DNA of 64,000 nt from Stieleria tagensis (GTDB lineage Bacteria; Planctomycetota; Planctomycetia; Pirellulales; Pirellulaceae), in contig NZ_JAMYFE010000066.1 of assembly GCF_024129865.1 (NCBI RefSeq), forward strand, positions 62,001-126,000. The letters are read 5' to 3'. The translations under genes and the position numbers were made by a program. This document shows positions 1-7,671 of the stretch, one piece after another (within the stretch, counting starts at the first letter, position 1; each line of letters begins with the position of its first letter). The notes beneath the pieces are model-generated. The model was not told the DNA's origin and searched no databases. It saw only the letters and a program-made list of their open reading frames with translations.

Positions 1-1
1 G

Positions 2-2686
2 GACGAGCGTGTTTCGGATGTCCAGTATCGCGACTCATTCGAGTTCTCCGTTGGGCACAGCGTGGCGACAGAGTCTGTTGTCGAAGACGGACATTGCAAG
101 ACGGTCCGCACTTGCCATCTGCCCACAGCCGAAGTTGAAAAAGTAGCTCCGTCAAAGATCGACGGCGTGACACTGAACATGGAAACGCTCGCCTTCCTGC
201 GGGATGGCGATGACGCGATCGAGCAGCTTGGCGGATGCGCCAGCAGCTACCGTGATTGGATTGACAAGCAATCGGCCGGGCTGGCGGGGCTTTCACCGCG
301 GCGACTGGAAACAGCCAAAGAGCTTTTGCACCGTGCCCACTTGGCCGCCAAGCGTATTCAAGCGGGCATCGAGCTGTTGGCGGATCCCGATTGCTTGGAA
401 GCGTTTCGGATTGCGAACAGAACAATGGCGGCTCAGGGCCGGCGTCGCTTGGCCTTGCAGTTAAACAAGGCACCCGAAGAGATCACGCCGGCTTGGCGAC
501 CGTTCCAGTTGGCGTTCATCTTGATGAACTTGAAGGGAATCGCGGCCCCCGTCAGCCACGATCGTGAACTGGTCGATTTGCTGTTCTTTCCAACCGGTGG
601 TGGTAAAACGGAAGCGTATCTGGGATTGGCGGCATTCACACTGGTGCTGCGACGATTGCGCAATCCGGGCCTGACGTCAGCGGGTTTGAGCGTGCTAATG
701 CGGTACACACTTCGACTTTTGACGTTGGATCAACTCGGACGTGCAGCGGCATTGATTTGTGCGCTGGAGTTGGAGCGACAGAAAGATGTCGAGAAGCTAG
801 GGGAATGGCCATTCGAGATTGGATTATGGGTGGGCCGAGCGGCGACACCTAATCGGATGGGACGCAAGGGTGAGAACAATCGCGATTCTGCACGAGCAAA
901 AACGATCGCGTTCAAAAACGATGACCGAAAGCCGTCGCCGATTCCGCTAGAGGAGTGTCCGTGGTGTGGAACCAAGTTTAAATCAAACTCGTTTCAGTTG
1001 GTACCCAATACTGACAACCCATCGGACTTGCGAGTCATATGTGCAAATCGCCGTTGTGAGTTTTCACGCAGTAATCCTTTGCCAATTCTTTCGGTCGACG
1101 AGCCGATCTATCGCCGTTTGCCATGCTTCCTGATCGCGACGGTTGATAAGTTTGCGGCGATGCCGTGGACGGGCGAAGTCGGCGGCTTTTTTGGCAAGGT
1201 TGACCGAGTCGATTCAGAAGGATTCTATGGTCCTTGCGACACGAGTTCGGGGCGTCCGCTGCCGGTTGATCGGCTTCCGCCGCCGGACTTGGTGATTCAG
1301 GACGAATTGCATTTGATATCAGGTCCGCTTGGAACCATGGTCGGCCTCTACGAGACGGCACTGGACGAGCTCTCGACGATTCAAGTCGATGGACAGGACG
1401 TTCGGCCTAAGATCATTGCTTCAACCGCGACGGTCCGGCGCGCGCTCAGCCAAATTCGATCCTTGTTCAATCGTCCTGACGTAGACGTTTTCCCGCCGCC
1501 CGGTCCGGATATTCGCGATTCGTTCTTTGCCCGCACCCACTCAACCTCTGAAAGCAACGCTCGCAAATACGTTGGCATCGCGGCTCAGGGACGCAGCCCC
1601 AAGGTCATCATGTTGCGGTTGTATCTGGCTTTGCTGGCGACATCGCAAAAAGCATACGAGGAATGCGGCGGCGCGAAAGCCGATTCCAATCCGGCCGATC
1701 CGTACATGACTCTGCTCGGCTACTTCAACAGTTTGCGAGAACTCGGTGGTGCACGTCGACTGATCGAAGACGAAGTACGAACACAGTTGACGGGCCGAGG
1801 CAGTCGAAAGCGTGTTGGTGAAATGGATGGTTTGTTCAAGGACCGGACGATCGCATACGAGCCGGTGGAATTGACCAGTCGGGTGAGTACGGACAAGGTT
1901 TCCGAGGCGAAGCGACGGCTCGAGCAACCCTTCAAAGGAAAAGACCGAGTCGATGTAGCGATCGCGACGAACATGATCTCAGTCGGCTTGGACATCACAC
2001 GTCTGGGCTTGATGGTGTGCTTTGGGCAACCAAAGACCAGCAGCGAGTACATCCAAGCGACCAGCCGCGTCGGTCGTGACGACACGCGTCCGGGCCTCGT
2101 GATCACGATCCTGAACATTCACCGACCTCGTGACCGATCGCACTACGAGCGTTTCGCAGCCTTCCATGAATCGTTCTATCGCAGTGTCGAAGCCACCAGC
2201 GTGACGCCATTCTCGCCGCGAGCACTCGATCGCGGTCTTGCCGGCACGTTCATCGCATTGGTACGCCATGGGCACTTGCCAATGACGCCACCGCGTGGTG
2301 CGACCGAGATTTTGAAGGAAATGCCAAGTTTGCAGTTTGCGATCGAGCAACTTGCGGACCGCGCATTAGAAACCCACCACGATTCGTCCTCGCCCGATGC
2401 CGCGGAACTACGTCAGAAGGTCTTGGATCGCTGCAAGGATCTGCTGGATACATGGAGCACAATTGCGAAGGAGCTTCATGACACTGGCGGAGCACTTCAG
2501 TATCAAACCGAAGCCGGCAGTGCCCAACGACTGCTCTACGAATTCCTTAACCCCGAGCTAAAAACGTTGCCGCCTCGTCATAAGAAGTTTCGTGCCAACC
2601 GATCCATGCGTGACGTGGAACCGAGTGTGAATTTGTGGCTGAAGACGATTGACGGTGTTGAAATCGACGCGGAGGATGAGCAATGA
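2..2686 (+). CDS. drmA: DISARM helicase DrmA, 5'-truncated by window edge
   Basis: DrmA is the helicase-like core subunit of the DISARM anti-phage system. The frame is open from base 2, so the N-terminus lies upstream of the window. A GTG at 62 is internal, because the residues before it continue the family-like sequence. Of 894 visible residues, the Walker A motif PTGGGKT has its Lys at about 202. A Cys pair (CPWC) plus a later Cys pair could form a zinc site around 300-350. The DEAH-like box DELH is at about 434-437, and the C-terminal helicase half carries SVGLDITR and QATSRVGRD. The stop overlaps the drmB start (ATGA at 2683), which implies translational coupling. The methyltransferase gene and drmD or drmE, which would define the DISARM class, must lie upstream or be missing. 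Confidence 0.9.
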   Translation, partial: DERVSDVQYRDSFEFSVGHSVATESVVEDGHCKTVRTCHLPTAEVEKVAPSKIDGVTLNMETLAFLRDGDDAIEQLGGCASSYRDWIDKQSAGLAGLSPRRLETAKELLHRAHLAAKRIQAGIELLADPDCLEAFRIANRTMAAQGRRRLALQLNKAPEEITPAWRPFQLAFILMNLKGIAAPVSHDRELVDLLFFPTGGGKTEAYLGLAAFTLVLRRLRNPGLTSAGLSVLMRYTLRLLTLDQLGRAAALICALELERQKDVEKLGEWPFEIGLWVGRAATPNRMGRKGENNRDSARAKTIAFKNDDRKPSPIPLEECPWCGTKFKSNSFQLVPNTDNPSDLRVICANRRCEFSRSNPLPILSVDEPIYRRLPCFLIATVDKFAAMPWTGEVGGFFGKVDRVDSEGFYGPCDTSSGRPLPVDRLPPPDLVIQDELHLISGPLGTMVGLYETALDELSTIQVDGQDVRPKIIASTATVRRALSQIRSLFNRPDVDVFPPPGPDIRDSFFARTHSTSESNARKYVGIAAQGRSPKVIMLRLYLALLATSQKAYEECGGAKADSNPADPYMTLLGYFNSLRELGGARRLIEDEVRTQLTGRGSRKRVGEMDGLFKDRTIAYEPVELTSRVSTDKVSEAKRRLEQPFKGKDRVDVAIATNMISVGLDITRLGLMVCFGQPKTSSEYIQATSRVGRDDTRPGLVITILNIHRPRDRSHYERFAAFHESFYRSVEATSVTPFSPRALDRGLAGTFIALVRHGHLPMTPPRGATEILKEMPSLQFAIEQLADRALETHHDSSSPDAAELRQKVLDRCKDLLDTWSTIAKELHDTGGALQYQTEAGSAQRLLYEFLNPELKTLPPRHKKFRANRSMRDVEPSVNLWLKTIDGVEIDAEDEQ

Positions 2687-4512
2687 GCAGAAAACCCGGA
2701 GCCCGTCCTCACGGCCAGATTCGACAGAGTCAGTTGATCACATCGTTTGGTCCAGGCTCAATGATGGACCTGCCCAATCACTCGGTTCTGATTGGCGGTC
2801 TCGATTCATGGTCGGGTGGCGGCGACGAAGTCATCGAACCTCGACTCGTCGAAAAATTGAAGCAGCTCTTTGATCCCCCGCTGCAAGTGCTGAAGCTGTT
2901 CAGCCCGCCGCCGGACAATGATGATCCGACTGCACCCCAAACCGGGATTACCGCATGGCAATTTCCCGAATGGTTTATCACGCAGGACGTGGATCGTGAC
3001 GCCAGCTTCGGCATGGTGCGTGCGCGGATGCTGGTGCATCGAAACATGCTGACGAAAGGCAAGTTTGTCGACGACAATCGCAAGAAACGCAGTGTTGTCC
3101 CGGTTCGTTTTGTACGTGCTTGCCGTAACGGGCACATCGGTGACATCGACTGGTACAACTTCGTTCATGGTGGAAACACCGAATGTCGACGCCAGTTGTG
3201 GATTGAAGAGCGTGGGACGAGCGGTGACTTGGCGGAGGTCTACATCCGCTGCGAATGCGGTAAGGCCGAACGCAGCATGGCTTTGGCGATTGAACAGCCC
3301 GAAACGATGCTGCGTTGTGACGGCAAGCGTCCATGGTTGGGGGCGTACGCGAACGAGAAATGCGGCGAACCCAATCGCCTTCTGATCCGAACGGCGAGCA
3401 ACGCTTATTTTACGCAGCTAATGAGTGTGATTTCGCTGCCAGACCGGAACGTTGAGCTTCGAGAAGCAGTCGAACTGGTCTGGGATTTCATCGGTGAAGT
3501 CGAGGACGTCGGCGAACTGAAGTATGAACGAAAGAAAGCCAAGGTCAATGCGGTCCTGGATGGCTACGAGATTGAAGAAGTGTTCGCCGAAGTCAAAATG
3601 CGACGCGGGCAATCCGCGGGGCCACCAAAGACGATCAAGCAAGCCGAAATGGAAACACTGATCGCTAGCAAAGACGAGCTTGGCGATGACAAGCCGGACG
3701 GAAATTTTTTCGCACGCACGCTGCCAAAGGAAATGTGGGACAAACCGTGGATGCAGTCGATCGAACGAATCGTCTTGGTGCATCGACTCCGCGAAGTAAT
3801 GGCTCAAGTTGGCTTCACTCGGTTCGAGGCGGTTTCACCCGACATTGACGGCGAACTGGAAATGGGCGTTCGCCGAGCATCGCTAGCTCGAGAGATCACT
3901 TGGCTTCCGGCGGTGGAGAACCGTGGCGAGGGAATCTTTATTCAGTTCAAGAAGCACGTTGTCGAAAATTGGGCCTCTCGGCCAGAGGTTCAGTCCCGTG
4001 GCATGCGGTTGCTCGGTGGCTATGAAGCGTGGAAAGAGGAACGTAGCGGTGCGACTAAAAAGTTTGTTGAGGAAGGAGGGTTGCTGCCGTACGTCCTATT
4101 TCATTCATTCTCGCACATGTTGATCACGTCGGTTTCACTTGAATGTGGATACCCCGCCAGTTCCATCCGCGAGCGGATCTACACCATCCCCGAAGTTGGC
4201 TACGGAATGCTGCTATACACAGGAACTTCCGATGCCGAAGGGACACTCGGAGGGCTCATCCAGGTCGGACGTCGGATTGACGAACACATTCGAGGTGCAC
4301 TTGAAATGGGTGAGCTTTGCTCGAACGATCCCGTGTGTGCTCAGCACGAACCAGCGAATCAGCACGAACGTCGGTTCTTGCATGGTGCCGCGTGTCACGG
4401 TTGCCTATTGATATCAGAGACATCGTGTGAACAACACAACGAATTCTTGGATCGAGCACTAGTGGTTCCAACGGTCGACAATCTTGGCATCGAATTCTTT
4501 TCAACGCGATAA
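2683..4512 (+). CDS. drmB: DISARM protein DrmB (DUF1998 domain)
   Basis: This 609-aa protein matches DrmB, which forms a complex with DrmA in DISARM and carries a DUF1998 domain. The N-terminus has the family-like segment SQLITSFGPGSMMDLP. Cys-rich segments include CRNGH and CECG in the middle. The C-terminal part holds HSFSHMLITSVSLECGY and the Cys motifs CSNDPVC and CHGC, likely metal ligands of the DUF1998 region. The ATG at 2683 overlaps the drmA stop by 4 bases. drmC starts 4 bases after its stop, so the three genes form one tight transcription unit. No frameshift or missing block is apparent. Confidence 0.9.
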   Translation: MSRKPGARPHGQIRQSQLITSFGPGSMMDLPNHSVLIGGLDSWSGGGDEVIEPRLVEKLKQLFDPPLQVLKLFSPPPDNDDPTAPQTGITAWQFPEWFITQDVDRDASFGMVRARMLVHRNMLTKGKFVDDNRKKRSVVPVRFVRACRNGHIGDIDWYNFVHGGNTECRRQLWIEERGTSGDLAEVYIRCECGKAERSMALAIEQPETMLRCDGKRPWLGAYANEKCGEPNRLLIRTASNAYFTQLMSVISLPDRNVELREAVELVWDFIGEVEDVGELKYERKKAKVNAVLDGYEIEEVFAEVKMRRGQSAGPPKTIKQAEMETLIASKDELGDDKPDGNFFARTLPKEMWDKPWMQSIERIVLVHRLREVMAQVGFTRFEAVSPDIDGELEMGVRRASLAREITWLPAVENRGEGIFIQFKKHVVENWASRPEVQSRGMRLLGGYEAWKEERSGATKKFVEEGGLLPYVLFHSFSHMLITSVSLECGYPASSIRERIYTIPEVGYGMLLYTGTSDAEGTLGGLIQVGRRIDEHIRGALEMGELCSNDPVCAQHEPANQHERRFLHGAACHGCLLISETSCEQHNEFLDRALVVPTVDNLGIEFFSTR

Positions 4513-4515
4513 CTG

Positions 4516-5325
4516 ATGGGCATCCAGAATACATCTAGCGATTTTGTTCGCTTAAGCGACTCAGATCTGCGTTCTCTCGCCATGGGGCTGGAATCAGGAC
4601 GGATCTCAGTTCCATGTTCGGCATTGCAAATACGTCGCTTGATTTCAGGACCTTTTGTCGACGATGTCGTTTCGGGGATCAACCGTTTGGCCGAGGAATC
4701 GTTCAATGGGAATCAAGTTGCAGCTTGTCTCAACATGATTTCGATGGATCGTCTGGGAAATTCGGGCGGGTTAAAACCTCAAATTGATTTGGTGACATCG
4801 GGGCCAGAAGCACCAGGGCTAACCAATCGTGACACTGCTGTAGTGGTCCGCGAGCTTTTCACTCACGCAATGAAAAGCGTCGTCGTGGTCGGCTATGCGA
4901 TCTACCAAGGGCAGATGGTTTTCCAGGCTTTGGCGAAACGTATGGACGAAATTCCAGACCTTGATGTCGAGTTCTTTCTAAACATTGCACGCCCTGATCG
5001 CGACACAACCCAGTCAGAGATTATTGTCTCCCGATTCGTGGAACGCTTTAAGACAACCCAGTGGCCAAAAAGCGGCCGGTTGCCGAAAGTCCACTACGAT
5101 CCGCGGTCAGTAGCCGACGATAGCCGGATTCGCTCGTCGCTTCATGCCAAGTGCGTGATTGTCGACAACGCTCACGTATTCATCTCCTCCGCAAACTTTA
5201 CGGAAGCTGGTCAGCAGAGAAACATCGAAGTCGGCCTACATCTGAACTCCAGCCATCTGGCAACAAAGACATCTCTCCACTTCAGGAAAATGCTGGAAGC
5301 CGGTCTGTTCAAACGTGCATTGTAG
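4516..5325 (+). CDS. drmC: DISARM phospholipase D-like protein DrmC
   Basis: A 269-aa protein with one C-terminal PLD/HKD motif: H210-x-K212-x4-D217, followed by SSANFTE. This fits DrmC, the PLD-family member of DISARM, whose role is accessory in characterised systems. A middle segment, VVVVGYAIYQG, fits the first half of a PLD fold. One HKD motif suggests it acts as a dimer, as is usual for single-motif PLD nucleases. It starts 4 bases after drmB and is the last gene of the unit. Identity as DrmC rests on fold plus gene order; a generic PLD protein in the same slot would be the same call. Confidence 0.85.
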   Translation: MGIQNTSSDFVRLSDSDLRSLAMGLESGRISVPCSALQIRRLISGPFVDDVVSGINRLAEESFNGNQVAACLNMISMDRLGNSGGLKPQIDLVTSGPEAPGLTNRDTAVVVRELFTHAMKSVVVVGYAIYQGQMVFQALAKRMDEIPDLDVEFFLNIARPDRDTTQSEIIVSRFVERFKTTQWPKSGRLPKVHYDPRSVADDSRIRSSLHAKCVIVDNAHVFISSANFTEAGQQRNIEVGLHLNSSHLATKTSLHFRKMLEAGLFKRAL

Positions 5326-5632
5326 GTATTCGGGATTCTTAAAATTATGGAAGCCTTGATGTCGATGCAGGCTTCATCAGCTTGGTCCTGCCGAGGGGGT
5401 TCCGTGACTCTCTTGACCTGCTCCCTGACGTTGAGTCGGCGGCGTGATGATGACTTTGGGAGAGGGGGCTGCGAGCATAGTTGGCAATTAAATCAACGTC
5501 GTGCAGGGCGTCTGGCCAGCGGTTAGATTGGTGAGGTGCCGTGAGATATGTCGCTTCGTGTCGTCCAGAGGACTGAAATGACGCAGCTTATTTCGATTGG
5601 ACAGTGATCACGCCCCCCACTCTCGTTTGCCG
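5326..5632 (+). other. Intergenic region after drmC
   Basis: About 300 bases without a supportable gene. It holds a 7-bp perfect hairpin, GAAGCCT at 5350-5356 and AGGCTTC at 5369-5375, shortly after the drmC stop. There is no clear T-tract, so it is only a possible transcription end for the DISARM unit. Nothing else stands out. Confidence 0.4.
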
Positions 5633-7144
5633 ATGAATCAATATCAAAATTTGATGGGAAAGCTGAACAAAATCAGCGAAAGACCAATACCGCTTGTCGT
5701 GTTCGGCACTCGACATGCGAGGCGGGAATATGGGCCGGATCTCGAAGCGGTAGCCGTAGACGCAGATTGTATCTATGAGCTGGAAATTTTGGCCTCGCGT
5801 TTGGCGAACGTTGAAGCCACTGAACTCAAGCGACTTCAAATGCAAAGTGAAAATTACAAATTGGCAGGGTTCGCTATTGCGGATACGTTTGCCTTTGGCA
5901 CATCGGATTCTCAACAGGTCATACAGAATCTGATTGCAAACGGTCGTTCCCTGTTGGATCTGTTTCCACCCGATGCGACAGACGGAAAGATTGCTGCTTG
6001 TATGGAGTACTCAAGGGTCGATCGTATTAACAGGAAGATCAAGCGAGTTGTGCGAAGACGTCAGTTTGACGAATCTATTGATGAGTCGATCCAAGATGTG
6101 ATTCGTTTTCAAACTGAGTCCGATCTTTTCCCGGAAGCAGAAGAAATGAATGACCGGGATTTTGAAGGGGAACCGGCTCGGCAAGTGAGCTATTCTGGCG
6201 ATCCCGAAGGCGAGTCATCAAGATCAGATTTAGATACGGGTCAAAAGATTACGAAGTGGCTTAATGACGACTGGGGAGCGTATCGAAGAACGCATTGGTA
6301 CTTCTTTCACCTAACGACCACTGATTTAGTCGCGGCGGTCGACGATGCCCTTTGCCGATCAATCGGCGAACCGACAACTCAGAAAACGAATTCTTCGCCA
6401 GTACTTTCTCCGGAACATCCACTGGTTTTGCGTGCATCAAGATTTACCGCTCTATATGCGATTCGGTCTCAAAATGCGTCCAGTCTTTATCCGGAAGCAA
6501 TGCAACTGAATGTCCGGGACTTTGAAGGGGGGCCGGCAAGGAAGTGCGATGGCTCAATCGAAGATGGCGTTACTCCCTCTCTCGAGATCGCACCGTCAGA
6601 ATTCGATAGTGGTGAAAACGGTTCGAAGCAACTTAGCGATACAGAGGGAACGGATGGAGTAAAGCATCGTCACGTCGCGCATCTAAGGGAGGGCGATTTA
6701 GACGCGGCAGCAGACGACGCCCGTCACCGGTCAGCCAGCGAACAGAGCTCGCAGGACGCAAGGAACTGGATAGGCCCCTCTCCAGAGCATCCACCCGATT
6801 GGCGTGACTCAGACTTGACCGCCCATGTTGAGCCTTGGCCGGGAGAAAAGAAGCAACAGTTGTCCTACGGTGAGAATGGCGATTTGGAGCGTGACCGCTG
6901 GCTCTTTTGGAAGTGGCAATGCGGACGTCACAGCTGGGATGACATTATCGATGCTGCGATGAAAATGGAGTTTGCGATCGGGCGGATGACGGACGAGACC
7001 TACCAGAATTTTTCAAGCGATAGGCAACGAAATGCGTTGGACAACAGACGTCGCACGGCAGGACGATATGCGGAGAGTTACGCGAGGCACTTCGGCTTGA
7101 AAAAGCGAAAGGGGCGGCCTACGAAGAACAATGGTGATTCTTAA
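5633..7144 (+). CDS. Unrecognised protein with internal duplications
   Basis: I do not recognise this 503-aa protein. A TTG at 5597 would add 12 residues; I prefer the ATG at 5633. The N-terminal third looks like an independent domain. The rest contains duplicated blocks. A PEA-x4-N-x-RDFEG-x-PAR block occurs at about residues 165-183 and again at 285-303. A D-L-x-AA-x-DDA block occurs at about 231 and 355, and a more diverged third version (WDDIIDAAMKM) at about 435. The spacing is 120-124 residues, so a module of about 370 bp was copied in tandem. The C-terminus is basic (KKRKGRPTK). It lies between drmC and the excisionase-like gene, so it is probably element cargo. It may be defence-related, but nothing in the sequence proves that. 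Confidence 0.7.
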   Translation: MNQYQNLMGKLNKISERPIPLVVFGTRHARREYGPDLEAVAVDADCIYELEILASRLANVEATELKRLQMQSENYKLAGFAIADTFAFGTSDSQQVIQNLIANGRSLLDLFPPDATDGKIAACMEYSRVDRINRKIKRVVRRRQFDESIDESIQDVIRFQTESDLFPEAEEMNDRDFEGEPARQVSYSGDPEGESSRSDLDTGQKITKWLNDDWGAYRRTHWYFFHLTTTDLVAAVDDALCRSIGEPTTQKTNSSPVLSPEHPLVLRASRFTALYAIRSQNASSLYPEAMQLNVRDFEGGPARKCDGSIEDGVTPSLEIAPSEFDSGENGSKQLSDTEGTDGVKHRHVAHLREGDLDAAADDARHRSASEQSSQDARNWIGPSPEHPPDWRDSDLTAHVEPWPGEKKQQLSYGENGDLERDRWLFWKWQCGRHSWDDIIDAAMKMEFAIGRMTDETYQNFSSDRQRNALDNRRRTAGRYAESYARHFGLKKRKGRPTKNNGDS

Positions 7145-7178
7145 CGCGTCGAGGGGGCTCTGACGGGAACGCGTTTCA

Positions 7179-7213
7179 ATGCCCATGGATGCCCGTGGAA
7201 TGCCCGTATGGGC
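7179..7213. repeat. Three phased 10-bp repeats upstream of the excisionase-like gene
   Basis: ATGCCCATGG (7179-7188), ATGCCCGTGG (7189-7198) and ATGCCCGTAT (7200-7209) are direct repeats one helical turn apart. The last runs into the short palindrome GCCCGTATGGGC (7202-7213). Phased repeats of this type are typical binding sites of small winged-helix or Xis proteins. The site lies about 95 bases before the excisionase-like start, so it is a candidate site for that protein or for autoregulation. This is inference from position and spacing. Confidence 0.5.
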
Positions 7214-7305
7214 GACGTTGATGGGCACTGAGCTGCAGCTAGATTTTGGTTTAGTCGGACAGCAGGTGTCTGGCAAAGCCATGCAGTCTCCACAGGAGCC
7301 AGGAC

Positions 7306-7572
7306 GTGAAAAAGAAGGTCAATCAGATAGGGGCAATCAGCGGGACCCAAGTAGGAAAGATGCTCTCGATCGATCGTGTCGCAGAACTGTTGGATTGTTC
7401 TCGTCGGACAATCCAGCGACTTGCCGACGCTGGCAACATGCCGTTGCCCGTAAGGTTTGGACGCCTCGTTCGATGGCGTGAAAATGACATCAACGATTGG
7501 ATCGCAGATGGATGCCCGAAAAGGACGTTGACGAATCAAAGAGCAGCAACGAAGTCTCGAGGGAAGAGATGA
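7306..7572 (+). CDS. AlpA/excisionase-like helix-turn-helix protein
   Basis: An 88-aa DNA-binding protein with a MerR/AlpA-type helix-turn-helix: RVAELLDCSRRTIQRLADAG, followed by the wing LPVRFGRLVRWRENDINDWI. Proteins of this type act as excisionases (recombination directionality factors) or regulators of integrative elements. It starts at GTG 7306, preceded by AGGAG at 7294-7298 with a good 7-base spacing; an internal ATG at 7360 is possible. It lies 100 bases upstream of the integrase gene on the same strand, as expected for an integration/excision module. Confidence 0.8.
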   Translation: MKKKVNQIGAISGTQVGKMLSIDRVAELLDCSRRTIQRLADAGNMPLPVRFGRLVRWRENDINDWIADGCPKRTLTNQRAATKSRGKR

Positions 7573-7671
7573 CCGGGGCAATAGCCGTCGTCGACGGCTG
7601 CGAATTATGGGAGTGATGCCGCCAGTCGGTGGTTGGCATCAGAATTCGGGAAGAATCCGAGGAGTTGACAA

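Noticed and set aside
28-62. GTG at 62 as the true start of the DISARM helicase
   Set aside because: The codons from base 2 to 61 are open and read as protein-like sequence (QYRDSFEFSVGH), so the gene starts before the window.
7179-7481. Plus-strand frame starting in the ATGCCC repeats
   Set aside because: It lies in a different frame over the helix-turn-helix gene, and its start is part of the repeat array.
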